A stretch of 64,000 bases of DNA, from contig NC_049981.1 of NCBI RefSeq assembly GCF_000003815.2, forward strand, positions 29,316,843-29,380,842, written 5' to 3'. This DNA is from Branchiostoma floridae. Lineage: Eukaryota; Chordata; Leptocardii; Amphioxiformes; Branchiostomatidae. A program made the position numbers and the translations under genes. Numbering within the stretch: the stretch's first letter is position 1; every line of letters starts with the position of its first letter. Of this stretch, positions 21,655 through 32,259 are shown one piece after another. The notes under the pieces were generated by a model, which was given only the letters and a program-made list of their open reading frames with translations, did not search any database and was not told the origin of the DNA.

Positions 21655-21850
21655 GTTGGTGCACATGCACACACGCACACACACACACGCACATGCATAT
21701 TCACAGAGACATACAGACAGACATACACGCACAAATTCACAGACGCACACACACACATACAGACACACACACACACATGCACACACGCAGAAACACATAC
21801 ATTTATACACACACACGCACACACACAAACACATACACACACACAATTTG
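21655..21850. repeat. Interrupted (CA)n microsatellite, about 190 bp
   Basis: CA repeats broken by GCAC, CAGA and CATA units. All ORFs of 60-170 codons crossing this region (Cys/Val on one strand, His/Thr on the other) are artefacts of the repeat. Confidence 0.95.
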
Positions 21851-23190
21851 CTTAAGACTATATTTTACTCATTTACTATTCCACTACGGGGAAAAACGTG
21901 CACAGCTGCAATCTTTCTTACCTCCAGACATCATCTTTCTAAGTAAGAAAATGGATTTTTAATCTTTAAAATGCAGCAGCATTTCCGTGAGCTTTACCTT
22001 GCTCTGAAGCGACGTCATTCAGCTTAGTTGTAAGACTTTTTGGTACGTGTACCCTCTTGTTTACAAAGGTTACATGTGCACATGTGTCCGTACACGTGGA
22101 TGGGTAATCTGTGATTTTACTGTTTATTAATACCAGGATGCGATATGAGTAATACTTAACGATCACTGTCCCGCGGCACGTCACGTTGCATCCTAAAATT
22201 GGCTACGTGTTATCGTTGACTATATCATGCAAAACGTGCAAGTATGACCAAAAAGACGACAAAACACACAAATCGTAAAAAAATTGTTTTGCAGTCGTTG
22301 TCCATGTTTCTTCATTTCACACGTGGTCTTGTGTTTTGTATTTTTTTATGAATCTATATGAGCGAATCAACAGTCAAGTTGGAAAAGGTCTCCGAGCAGA
22401 TGTTGGGGTGACAGAATGTGAGTGAGGCCGACTTTCTGTGACTGTCCCTCATCCCATATAGGCAAATGAACAGTTGAAAAAGGGCCAAAGTTGTTGAGAG
22501 AAAAGAGCTGATTCCCACATAGTAAGGTTTATCGCCTCCCAGAATGTAGTTGAATTTATCTGTGTACAAATGGGCAAATAATCAAAGACTGTTTAAGCCA
22601 TGGAACCAATAGCGTAAATGGTATGCTAACATGTTGACTGATTTACATTTGTATATCTATAGATATTCGTATTATGTCTGTTTATAGACCTATTATTGTT
22701 ATTACAAAAGTCGTCGTATTTCTGTTATGTCTATAAGGATTTCCCTGTATATCCTTAACCTATCCATTAAGTATACATGTAAGATGAATGTAGGTGGCGC
22801 TTCCACGAGCGGACATGGTGTTACATGGGCTCCACGCGCGGCGCCTAACAGATCCCTCAAATGTCAACTGTACTGTCTCTAGGTCCTCCTAGGCTAGGTG
22901 CATGGATTGATATCTAAACCTACTCAGGAAGGTTTTCACTATCTTTAAGCTTAACGCAGTGTCAAATGTCCCAGGAAGTTTATAACGCCCACCGTCTCTA
23001 TTCAGTGATGGCTGGAGTGCCCTGATGTATATCCTTCATACAAAGTAGTCCTGTTCAGTGTCCAGTATTCTGATTTGTCCAGTGAGACGGTATGACCCGG
23101 TGATTCAATGTAGATGTGTTGAGAGAGTTCTGATGACAGCGAGCTTGCATACAGAGTTATTAGTATTGTTTGTATACAGAGCCATATGCA
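21851..23190. other. No gene recognised
   Basis: This would be the place for the preceding aminopeptidase B exons (zinc-binding HEXXH region and beyond), but none is visible. Unassigned sequence. Confidence 0.4.
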
Positions 23191-24014
23191 TTTCTTCTTT
23201 CCATTTGTTCGCTGTTTTGGAAGAAGGATGAATTGTGATCAATGGATTTGCTCTGTTCAGAACCAGGAGGTGGTGCCAGACATATCAGACTGGAAGACGT
23301 GGTACCAGATCGTCCACTTCTTGGACAAACTTGTGGAGCACTTTACACAAACACTTTGAACAGAAACCATTTCTTCTTTCATTTGTTCTGTGTTTTTGAA
23401 GAAGTGATTGTTTTTGATTGGTGTATTTGTTCTGTTCAGAAACCAGAGGTGGCAACAGACATATCGGACTGGAAAGCCTACCAGATCGTCCACTTCCTGG
23501 ACAAACTTGTGGAGCGATCCAAGCACGTTACACACTGTCAGACACTTTGAACAGAAAACATTTCTTCTTTGAATTTGTTCTTTGTTTTGGAAGAAGGAAT
23601 TGTTTTAGATCAGTGAACTTGTTTTGTTCAGAACCTAGAGGTGGTAACAAACATATCGGACTGAAAAACCTACCAGATCTTCCACTTCTTAGACAAACTT
23701 GTGGAGCAATCCAAGCACTTTATATAATTATACACCAGACATTTTTACAGAAACCATTTCTTCTTTGCATTTGTTTGGTGTTTTGGAAGAAGCCATTGTT
23801 TTAGATCAGTGGATTTGTTCTGTTCAGAACCCAGTGACGGTGACCGACATCTTGGGAGTGGAAAACCTACCAGATCGTCCACTTCTTGGACAAACTTGTG
23901 GAGCAACCAAAGCACTTTACGCAAACACTTTGTACAGAAACCATGTCTTCTTTGCATTTGTTCTGTGTTTTGGAAGAAGGAATTGTTTTTGATCGGTGGA
24001 TTTGTTCTGTTCAG
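23190..24014 (+). repeat. Tandem array of decayed aminopeptidase exon starts
   Basis: Four units of 179-196 bp each hold an intron end (TTCTTTGCATTTGTTCTGTG-type, then TCTGTTCAG acceptor) plus about 95 bp of exon. Exon starts are at 23261, 23440, 23632 and 23828; the fifth, at 24015, is the exon used. Copy 1 reads PDISDWKTWYQIVHFLDKLV and copy 2 reads TDISDWKAYQIVHFLDKLVE, both ending in a stop soon after. Copy 3 has TGA in place of the Trp codon. Copy 4 has a 1-base insertion just before it. None has a donor site, so these are not alternative exons but partial duplications of an intron-exon junction. Confidence 0.85.
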
Positions 24015-24161
24015 AATGCAGAGGTGGTGCCGGATATCTCAGACGTACCAGATATTCCACTTCCTGGACAAACTTGTGGAGAGACCCAAGCTGACCCACG
24101 ACACCATACAGGCACTGGCCAAGAAATACCACAAGATTGCAGAGTCTCACATTGTGCTGAG
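24015..24161 (+). CDS. RNPEP-like: Aminopeptidase B-like, C-terminal domain exon (frame-damaged)
   Basis: The exon begins after TTCTGTTCAG and ends at GAG before GTAAGT: 147 bp, phase 0 at both ends. From 24046 it encodes YQIFHFLDKLVERPKLTHDT and QALAKKYHKIAESH, matching the helical C-terminal domain of aminopeptidase B (M1 family, leukotriene-A4-hydrolase C-terminal type), which removes N-terminal Arg/Lys. That frame is not the one entering from the acceptor. Compared with upstream copies, 8 bp are missing just before the Tyr codon (the Trp-Lys-Thr/Ala segment). Near the end there is an apparent 2-base gain, ATTGT where the family would have AAT. Read from the acceptor the exon is open throughout and rejoins the family frame as SHCAE, but about 34 residues are out of frame. 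Either a decaying copy, a sequence error, or a tolerated compensated frameshift. Confidence 0.7.
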
Positions 24162-24179
24162 GTAAGTGAATGAGTAACT

Positions 24180-24430
24180 AATAGCAGGGCTCAAAATCCC
24201 ACCTGCATATGTTAAAGTTTGTGCATGTAAAATTGGTGTGGTGCAAGTAAGTTCAGACCAAACTTGCACTACTGCAAGTTGTCTTTATCTGCTCCGATAG
24301 CTTGTAGAGTTGTGTTTGAGGTGAGCTACACCTCAAGCTGGGTAAAGAACCCACTGAGAGTGGTGTCCTTTCTAGCATGAGGGATGAAGCAGCTTGGACA
24401 TGATTGTACTTGAAGTACAAAACTGGTGTT
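24180..24430 (+). repeat. Intronic hAT-type and SINE fragments
   Basis: 24185-24285 resembles the end of the CAGGGCTC(A/G)AAAT family (CAGGGCTCAAAATCCCACC, then repeated GCAAGT/TTGCAC words). 24305-24430 is a SINE body piece (TGTGTTTGAGGTGAGCTAC, ACACCTCAAGC, TACAAAACTGGTGTTACC). They lie in the intron between the first two exons. Confidence 0.5.
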
Positions 24431-24995
24431 ACCTTTTAAAGCAGTTTATTATTTATACATAATTATCCATCAATAAAAACAATTGAGGCATGTGTGCATT
24501 ACCCAATAGTTCAGGTTTTGGCATCACAAAGTAACTTTACATACACATCCAAATCATCCTCTTGTTTTGACATCATGTGCATAATGTTTTAGACTAGTAT
24601 ACTTGATGCCATACATTATATGAAACAGCTACAATATGTTGTTTGTAATAATAACAGAAGTTTATGCAGTGTTGTGTGCATTATCAACTTGTTAGTGATC
24701 CTGCTTCTCAAATCAGAGTTTATGGAGTTCCAATCCCAGCTGTTGTCGATTGCCCTAATGGAACATTAAGCCAGGGGGTCTGCTGTTCACTGTGCAACCT
24801 TGTCGCAAAAGTGCTACAGGAATTTCCCTGGCACAAATTCAATGAACCTGGAAATTTTTCTGTTACAACTAGAGGAAGAATAACTCTTCTGTTGTTTGAA
24901 GATCACTCTTCACTTGTTGGTGTCATGATTTAATTTCATACCATTTCATGATCATGGGTGTTCATGTTCAACTTTGTACCTTTACCCACCCCCAG

Positions 24996-25080
24996 CTGAC
25001 CATGAGATGGTGCATGCTGATCATCAAGAGTAACTTCACCTCTGACCTGCCCAAAGTCAGGGCCTTCCTGGAGAGCCAAG
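24996..25080 (+). CDS. RNPEP-like: Aminopeptidase B-like, C-terminal domain exon 2
   Basis: Starts after ACCCACCCCCAG and ends CAAG before GTACCG (phase 0 in, phase 1 out). Encodes LTMRWCMLIIKSNF, then TSDLPKVRAFLESQG, equivalent to the LRW-x-x-(I/L)(V/I)(L/I)K ... KV-x-x-FL-x-(N/S)QG stretch of aminopeptidase B. This is more like RNPEP than LTA4H or RNPEPL1, judged from recalled family sequences. No frame damage. Residue pattern and codon use look like a maintained coding exon. Joins in frame to the preceding exon only if that exon is read from its acceptor frame (SHCAE-LTMRW). Confidence 0.8.
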
Positions 25081-26013
25081 GTACCGTCAAGTCATTTATT
25101 TCACAGAGACTTGATTGCAATTGGTGTTAATTATACTATAATGGAAAAGCAGCTTTTGTTTTACATTAGTTTGCAGTTGAAGCAATTTAAAACACTGTAC
25201 ATAGTGAAACGATGGAAATGTATATTCACCATATGGGATGATTTTATGGTAGAGACAACGCAAAAATAAAACCACCAGAAGATGTAGAAGACCTATTATA
25301 TTCTTATCATTTGAAATATGAAGTAACTGAGATCATTGAATAGGGATGTTATGCTGATCTATCAAGTTTCAAGATCTATTGGTAGAACAAAACATTTTAT
25401 ACGTGTAGCTATTATCCTCTTGGACAGTGCAGGAGGCAGACAATCATATTATGTTTTCCAAGCACGGTACTGCATGTAGAGTTTCTATGTATGGTTATTC
25501 AAGATACCACATATCTATTTGAGATGCTCTAAAATGTTTCAAAACAACTCTGCATCTGTTACATGATATGTGAAACCTGATTTCAATTACATCCATGGTT
25601 TTAGTGGACTGAAGAGGCAACTACATGTACATGTAGTAGTGTTTATAAAGCAGGTGCCAAATTGTCAACACACTTGGCACTTGTCAGCACAACTATTGGT
25701 GTTGTTCTTGCTTTATAGATAAAGGTAGGGACAGTCCAACATAACAGATTACCAGAAACTTGTTGAATTTTCCAGGGTGGAAACATATTTCTTCCCTTAA
25801 TAAAATCTACCCTGTTGCATTGGATACGTCAACAGGGCTCTGTGACCTTTCAACATTGTGTTACCTCCAAAAATTGTGCTCAAAAGGAAATTGGCTGTAG
25901 AAAAGCAGAAAATGTCCTTTGGAAACATCTTGGCCGAGCTTTTTTTTTTTCGCTGTGTGTAATCAGCTCAAAGGATGTTCAAGTAACAAGAAATTCCACC
26001 ATTTTTTCTACAG
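25081..26013 (+). other. Intron of the aminopeptidase B-like gene
   Basis: Donor GTACCG is weak (no purine-A-G at +3 to +5). The acceptor TTTTTTCTACAG is strong. AT-rich; no other exon noticed inside. Confidence 0.7.
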
Positions 26014-26162
26014 GGAAGAAGAAGTACACCCTGCCCATCTACCGTGCCTTGAAGGCGGGGAGTCCCGAGGCGCAAGACTTCGCTCGAGAAGTCTTCGAGG
26101 CGATCAAAGACACTCTCCATGTTAATGTGCGCAATTATGTACAGAAGATCCTTAGTGCTTAG
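26014..26162 (+). CDS. RNPEP-like: Aminopeptidase B-like, terminal coding exon
   Basis: Acceptor CTACAG, then GG completes a Gly codon. Encodes KKKYTLPIYRALKAG, SPEAQDFA, REVFEAIKDTLHVNVRNY and VQKILSA before TAG at 26160-26162. The run (G)K-x-KYTLP(I/L)Y-x-A, then A-x-E-(V/T)F, then LH-x-NV-x-NYVQ-(K/Q)I matches the extreme C-terminus of aminopeptidase B in order and spacing. The coding part is GC-richer than its flanks. No canonical AATAAA was noticed in the next 500 bases. Family function: an M1 zinc exopeptidase acting on basic N-terminal residues. The catalytic zinc domain is not present in this window. Confidence 0.85.
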
Positions 26163-26640
26163 ACCAAAAACAACATACTCATTGTGGTACAGTGGAAGCA
26201 AGACCACTGTGAACATTGCAACTTAGATTAAGTGCAGATCTGCATTTCTAGCAGTAGCTGCTAGAGGGCATTTGTGCAAAGGTTTGCAATGTTTATGCTG
26301 GGCAATAAGAGTTGCAGCTACAGATTGTAGATAAATGTTTGATTTTTTTTATGTCAAGCTGTTTGTAAAAACTTTTTAATATGTTCCTTGAAAGATATAG
26401 AAGATACCTGCAATATACAAACCATGTCGGCATTTCATGATAATGAATACTTGTCAGATATAAGTATGCATAGGGAGGAACAAATGTTAAAGGTTGAAAA
26501 TACACACTTGGAAACAAATTTCAATATTCGTCTTAAGTTGAGTTTTACTTATCTCCCCCTGTGGAGTATGGATCAGTCCAACTGTCAAATATGGCTGTTG
26601 CAAACATCAGTGATTAGGACTTGATTATTGTAGAAACAGG
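26163..26640 (+). other. Probable 3' UTR and flank of the aminopeptidase gene
   Basis: AT-rich sequence following the stop codon. The end of the transcript cannot be placed from sequence alone. Confidence 0.4.
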
Positions 26641-26644
26641 GATG

Positions 26645-26825
26645 AGCAGTGTATTTCGAGTCCTTTATATACACCTATCTGATGGCATTTCAGCACTAAG
26701 GAAAGCACAGCTTTATCTGTAACCAGATTAAGTCAGGCTTCTTGCATCCCTTCCACATGGTCAGGCCGATAGATGCTTGATTGCCTACAGCTGCACACAT
26801 GTACATGTATCTCTAGGCCTGACCT
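26645..26825. repeat. Local duplicated repeat, copy 1
   Basis: Contains ATTTCAGCACTAAGGAAAGC, ACAGCTTTATCTGTAACCAG and ATAGATGCTTGATTGCCTAC. A nearly identical copy lies at 27170-27355 and a diverged one at 28010-28110. Confidence 0.8.
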
Positions 26826-27169
26826 TTGTCCAATACATGCTGCACATGTATCTAACAGGATTGTACAAATACATGTGTATCCCCCATTGTATACTTTATT
26901 GACTACTTGTGGCACTTCTATGATTTTACAGAATCATGACTGATATGACATGAGGACTTCTGATTGGTCAATGCCGCCTGGCTATATGTATACAATAATC
27001 ATTATGGTACCAAGAGTTGTAGACACCATACAGAAGTTTTAATGAGAAGATATTTTACAGGTTCAGGTACACTGTTAATTGTTCAGATACTCTGCATGAC
27101 ATAGATATATCACTATCTCTGTGAAATAGTCTGGATCACACAAATCACTTTTGGGTGCACAAAGTGCAT
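26826..27169. other. Spacer between duplicated repeats
   Basis: No gene seen. Includes ACATGTACATGTAT-type alternating motifs. Confidence 0.4.
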
Positions 27170-27355
27170 TTGAACCCATGTATTTTGAGTCCTGTATACA
27201 TTTGTAACCAAGGACCTATCGGACAGCATTTCAGCACTAAGGAAAGCACAGCTTTATCTGTAACCAGATTAAGTCAGGCTTCTTGCAGCCTTTCCACCAG
27301 TCAGGCCGATAGATGCTTGATTGCCTACAGCTGCACGCATGTACATTGTAAGTCA
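27170..27355. repeat. Local duplicated repeat, copy 2
   Basis: Over 100 bases nearly identical to copy 1, including CAGATTAAGTCAGGCTTCTT and GCCTACAGCTGCAC. The high identity suggests recent local duplication or conversion. Confidence 0.8.
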
Positions 27356-27479
27356 GGAAAATCGTTGCATTTTCTGTCTTAAAGAGTTTCTGTTTGTACT
27401 TCTTGCATCTTGAATCAGTCTTGTGGCTTAGAGGTGAAAGGTCACAAGCTCTAAGGACAGGGGACCCAGTCAGTGCCTC

Positions 27480-27840
27480 ACAGCAAGAGATGATGGATTC
27501 TCTTGGATTGATGTCTTCAAACACTCGTTCCTAGAAATATCACTGAGTGGAATCCATGCATTGCCATCAAGTACAGTTGGCACATCCTACTAGTAAAGAA
27601 TAGCTTTGAACAACATTTTGTAGTCAGATGTGCAGAGGTTAGGTGTGACAAGACATTCAGTGTAATATAACCAGCTGCTACCGCGCTGCGTGCCAGTGAA
27701 GCATGGCCATACAGATACAGATACAGAACAAGGTCTGTTACAACAAATGGCTTAATACTGGCTTTATAGATGCAGAAGCTGGTGTGCTATGCCAGTGTGC
27801 TATGCCAAAGGTCAGTTATACAGTTATACCTGAAAAGGAC
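27480..27840 (+). pseudogene. LINE 3' end with ATACAG tail
   Basis: TTGATGTCTTCAAACACTCG and GAGTGGAATCC correspond to the FK...WN C-terminus. The family 3' UTR follows (TATAACCAGCTGCTACCGCG, CGTGCCAG) and CATACAGATACAGATACAG, then a second partial 3' UTR (GCTGGTGTGCTATGCC). Confidence 0.65.
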
Positions 27841-27968
27841 TGGGGTTCAAGCGTAGTCCTGAAAAGGACTGGGGTTTAAGTGTAGCCCTGATAAGGACTG
27901 GGGTTTAAGCGTAGTCCTGATAAGGACTGGGGTTTAAGCGTAGTCCTGAAAAGGGGTTTTAGTGTAGT
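27830..27968. repeat. Minisatellite, 29-bp unit, about 4.5 copies
   Basis: Unit CCTGAAAAGGACTGGGG then TTTAAGCGTAGT, with A/T changes at the AAAAGG position. Directly joined to the LINE 3' end on its left. Confidence 0.85.
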
Positions 27969-28009
27969 CGGCTCACCCAGTAACATAACAATGACATTCA
28001 ATACATCTG

Positions 28010-28115
28010 CGCTTAGGATCTATTTGATGGCATTTCAGTACTAAGGCAAGTAAAACTTTTAAACTTGTTACCAGATTCAGTCGCGCTTCAGGCAGCACTG
28101 TAGCATAAAGCATTA
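28010..28115. repeat. Local duplicated repeat, diverged copy 3
   Basis: GATGGCATTTCAGTACTAAG then TTACCAGATTCAGTCGCGC; weaker match to 26645 and 27170. Confidence 0.6.
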
Positions 28116-28156
28116 ACCCGATACAACTGTTGCCATACGAGTCAGTGGGTTTGACG

Positions 28157-28255
28157 TAGTCTGTGTTCACACAATCTTTTGCTGGCTAGGCTTAATGACG
28201 CCCTCCTGCAGCAACTGTAGGGCCGGCCGCTAGGAGCGAGATTTTAGTCAGGCTA
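28157..28255. mobile_element. MITE, second copy of the 2.2-kb family (99 bp)
   Basis: Starts TAGTCTGTGTTCACAC and ends GATTTTAGTCAGGCTA, sharing GGCTTAATGACGCCCTCC and GGGCCGGCCGCTAGG with 2245-2354. AGTGGGT follows the right end and AGTGGGT is also found 13 bases before the left end, so the duplication is imperfect or the left boundary lies a few bases outward. Confidence 0.7.
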
Positions 28256-29839
28256 AGTGGGTGGGGCTCTGATTCTAGGTTCAACCCAGTATGAACATGC
28301 TGTAAAATTTCCCAACTGGCTAAAACTCATAGTAGTAATATACCATGTGAAACATTCATCGGTGCATTAGATTTTCCCAGAGAGCCCCATGTGTGCTGAA
28401 GGAGGCTCAGCAAAAGATAGCACATTTGAAAAACGACTAAGACCAGATACCTTGAAAGGGCTTATTTTAAAGAGAGGAACAAGGTCATTGTGCCCCCCAT
28501 GCTCCCCCTTACCCTTGGGAGAGCATTCTCTGGCAAGCATTCATTGTACAGTTCTTTAATATTGGCCTGGGATGCTACTAGGTCACCAGTAGCCACTGTC
28601 TTCAGCTGTTTCCTGTTTTCCCTCTGCAGGAAAGCTTAGAAAGCCCCATTTTCACTTAAAATTCTCTAAAACTTCACAGCATAAAATGGGGAAACCCTTC
28701 TCCCACACCATTTCCAGTCACTCCACTCCTTAATGCAATATTTCTTCAAAAAACGAATGCCAGGATAAAGTACAACCAACTTAAACACCATCTTTGATGT
28801 TGTCATGCCATGCATTGGGACACCCTGGCAGTTTGTCACATAGCAGACACTTTTCTGTGTGAACATACCAAGCAAAATAATCAAACCTCTTCTTTTCCTG
28901 TAATTAGATAGAATCTGATTACTCTTCAAGTGGGTTTGGGATCATTTTTGTTGGTCAGTGTACATATGCTTTTTGTTTCACAATAGAAGAAGCTTCCAGA
29001 GTTTCAGCATGTACATGTACATGCTCACTGAAGTGCCAGCGGCTTCTCCCTTACTTAGACTTCTGAACCGTGAATGAGGCCGATGCACCTAACTTCTGGC
29101 TTTCACTCACTTTCACAATGCCGTTTTCTTCTGTGGAATACCCTATCCCAGTTATAACCGGGTGCGGCACACAGGCATCCATCTTCATACTGAATATACC
29201 TTTGCATAGTAGCTTATTACGAAGCCTATGCTGCAGACTTCTAGCTCCTCAATGGGCAGGGGCGCCACCCCCTGACTGCCACCTTTCAGCTGAATGTACC
29301 CATAAACATCATGTGCACCAACAAAAACACAAACAGGCACAGAGTTGTAAATGGTACTGAACATACAATTATCATGGAAGCTCATCTGTGTTCAGTTAAA
29401 TCATAGTACAATTAACTAAACCTTCTTCCAACACAATGGTGTTATGTGGATCACACTTTCAGCGACCAGTTGCCTTCTTCAGGATCAATACTGAAGACTT
29501 TGATCTTGATAATGACCAATCAATGTGCATACAAGTTGTCGACATACAACACAATTCATATTGCAACCTGAGGACATTGAAATATTGTGCAATCATTATG
29601 TTCTGGAATTGTGGAGCCTAAATTTTGCATGACAGTGAGAATTATGACTCAGTGTGTGAAATACTTTTTTGAGTCAAGTTGCCCAGTGTGCAACCTGGGG
29701 CAAAAGCTTACTAGTAGGCTGCACATCTGAATTTCAAGTTGCACCTGTGTCAGACTTCACTGTTTCTTTGCATTTGAGTTCACTGTTAAAACCTCAGTTG
29801 CCGTCTTTGAGGGACCTTGTGATATGAAGCGTTTGAAGT
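28256..29839. other. No gene recognised
   Basis: Frames of 87 codons (28666-28929, minus) and 66 codons (29185-29385, minus) look non-repetitive, but I recognise no domain. The latter has a hydrophobic C-terminal half. Left uncalled. Confidence 0.3.
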
Positions 29840-29960
29840 GAAGTAGCGAGTTCCACAGTGTGAATCTTGTCACACTACCAATCTTGTGCCCTTGGAAATG
29901 GCATTTTACACAACTTTCTTAACTCCACCCAGGTGTAAAAAAGGTACCAGACTTTGTTTG
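29840..29960 (+). repeat. SINE fragment
   Basis: AATCTTGTGCCCTTGGAAATGGCATTTTACAC then CACCCAGGTGT are body pieces of the tRNA-headed SINE. Confidence 0.6.
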
Positions 29961-30104
29961 TGGAGGTAAAAGGGGGTGGAAGGAAAGAATTGGGCTTTGC
30001 CTTCCAATACCATGAACTTAAGAAACAGTTAATAGCAACCAATGGTCCCTACAGCTCATAAAAGGCAATGCGACTTAATATACTACGTGTACCTTTCCTA
30101 AAAT

Positions 30105-30312
30105 CTGTTCAGAAACCATTGCCATTATTTCATTTGGTGGTAACAGTCAATGCAGCTTGTAAAAGTCCACATCAAGAAAGTTAACATGTAATACAAACCA
30201 GTACATGGACCTGTGCAGGTTAGATGCAGGTAGACACCAGAAATACCTGCACAGCTCCAATTTTACCTGCACTAACCTGCATATATATACAGGTGCTATT
30301 TTGAGCCCTGTA
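30105..30312 (+). mobile_element. hAT-type non-autonomous element, partial
   Basis: GGTAACAGTCAATGCAGCTT, CCAGTACATGGACCTGTGC, ACACCAGAAATACCTGCAC and the right end GTGCTATTTTGAGCCCTG. Same family as 58540-58879 and 63778-64000. The left terminus is not found. Confidence 0.65.
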
Positions 30313-30319
30313 TATGGTG

Positions 30320-30500
30320 TTCAACCTGAAGTTCAGAGGTTCTAAGTTCACATCACTGACATATCAAGACATTGTACATTTGGGAAAGGCACTTAACAAC
30401 AATTAACGCATTTCACTCAAGTGTCACTTGGCTCCAGTTAGGGATAAGCCAATAAATGGAGGTCCAGTGTTTGAGGAGACCCAAGTCTGAATAATCCCCC
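30320..30500 (+). repeat. SINE fragment
   Basis: CATTTGGGAAAGGCACTTAAC, AATGGAGGTCCAGTGTTTG and AGGAGACCC body pieces. Confidence 0.6.
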
Positions 30501-32259
30501 CAAACAGTTCAAAATGTTTTTCCCTTAACCACTCGGGCTGTTTTGTGCTTATTTTGATTCCCTGGATATTGTACCATCCCACATATTTGCTAATTCTGAA
30601 GCAAAAGCATGATGCACCCCCCCCCCCCCCCAACCACGTAAGTTCACTTAGAAAGTGCCATGCTTCAGTTAGGAACTACTGTTACAGTAACTCTTAGATT
30701 GAACGTTGAATGGAGGTACATGCATTGTGTTTGAGGACTACCATGAACATTTCAAGATGTTTTTACTCTAACCATTTGGCTGTTTTTGCATTTTGCCACT
30801 TGCAGTGGCAAAATGCTTTGTGGCCAGAATAGTCGCCATTGTGATGTTGAGATGTTGTGATGTTGAGATGAACGGACCTGTTCAAAATCTGCAATGTATT
30901 TGTATACAACTTAAAAGCTCTGTCGTGAGTCATTGTCTGTGGTCCGTAATGGGGTGTGATATTTGATTAGATTAAATGAATCAAGTATGATATTCCTAAG
31001 ATTGATGCAGCATATAATCAAATTATTGCTCTTACATTTAAATGTTGTATTACCAATTCATAAAGATGAAATGTTTCCCAAATAAATCGTGTATATATAT
31101 ATAACAGTTACATATAGCCTATCCCAGATTCCTTTGCGACTTAGTTAATATTCATTAGTAGGATTTCCAGTGCGAAAATGGAAATTGCCACGATTTTTCA
31201 TTGATCGCCCTGTATTATCAAAAAAGAACTGGACCTTCTAACTTACCAGATTTGTAGTATGTACTATGGAGACCGTGACAATGTAAAAATGTTAAAGCAG
31301 GGGTAAACGATTGCTGAAATATCATTTTCTGAAAAGTGCGCTATGATGCAGGGAAGTGACTTCCGGGTTCAGGGGTCACTACACAAATACCTCTGACGTC
31401 AGCCTGATTTGCAGAGCTACGGTCCGGGATCGAGTCCAGGGGAGGGTGATTTTCAATTGTTCTTGTTTCCTTTTTACATCCATTTAATATAAACAATAGT
31501 TTCAGCACATTCCAATAACTAGAAAAAACCGTGTACACACGCAAACCTTGGCAAAATGCCAGCTTTTTTAAAGCACTTGTTTATTGTGACTTTAGAATCA
31601 CATCAGCCAAATGCACATCGCCCCATAGGTACTTTTAAAGGCTTATATTGTATCAGACTTTTGCAAAATCTAAAGCAAAAGCATGCAGCTCATAATGAAA
31701 CATATTCACTTCAGTCTAAGGAACATTGCTCAAATTGAACATTAAATGGAGGTACTGTGTTTCAGGACTGCCAAGTCACCCAATCCCTTGATCTCAGAAG
31801 TTATAATAAGCAACGTGCAGTCCAGACAGTACTTGAACACCAAGGAAGACGTAGTCGCTGTAGCCGGATCATACCAAAGACTGAGTCTCTTAAAAACTGG
31901 TACATACTTTTTTCTCTGCTAAGAGGAAGGGTATGGAAGCTGAATACACTACACTGCCAGACTGAGTGGACTAGCCCCCTGCTGTAGTGACCTATGAGTG
32001 TGGCCTCAGGGCTACAAAACGGAAATGGGCACGGACCCCACGCATCACAATGATATATATTGGGTAACTTATATATTGGCTTTAGTCACACGACTAAATA
32101 ACTTAAATCACCACAAACGTGTCAAAAACGTTTTTACCACTTTAGGTCTACTTTACAACCTTAGCGAAAAACGTGCTACAAAGTCCAGTTTATGGGGAAT
32201 TTCTTCACAAGTTGCTCATCAGACTCAAAAAGTACTTTCAAATGTACATCTTTGATATG
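30501..32259. other. No gene recognised; scattered SINE pieces
   Basis: Contains poly-C near 30609-30622, SINE scraps at 30700-30800 and 31735-31770 and the hairpin at 30788-30816. 31330-31560 has a GC-richer stretch without a convincing exon. Confidence 0.35.
30788..30816. repeat. Perfect 13-bp stem, 3-base loop hairpin
   Basis: GCATTTTGCCACT, loop TGC, AGTGGCAAAATGC. Confidence 0.85.

Noticed and set aside
21328-21962. Frames of 64-172 codons rich in Cys/Val or His/Thr
   Set aside because: They are translations of the CA/GT microsatellite; openness follows from the repeat.
23261-23960. Mutually exclusive alternative exons
   Set aside because: The four upstream copies lack donor sites and two carry disabling changes at the conserved motif.
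24043-24161. Alternative acceptor GATATCTCAG restoring the family frame (TYQIFHF)
   Set aside because: It gives the right start, but the extra two bases near the end would then produce a stop at the next junction, so it does not rescue the exon.
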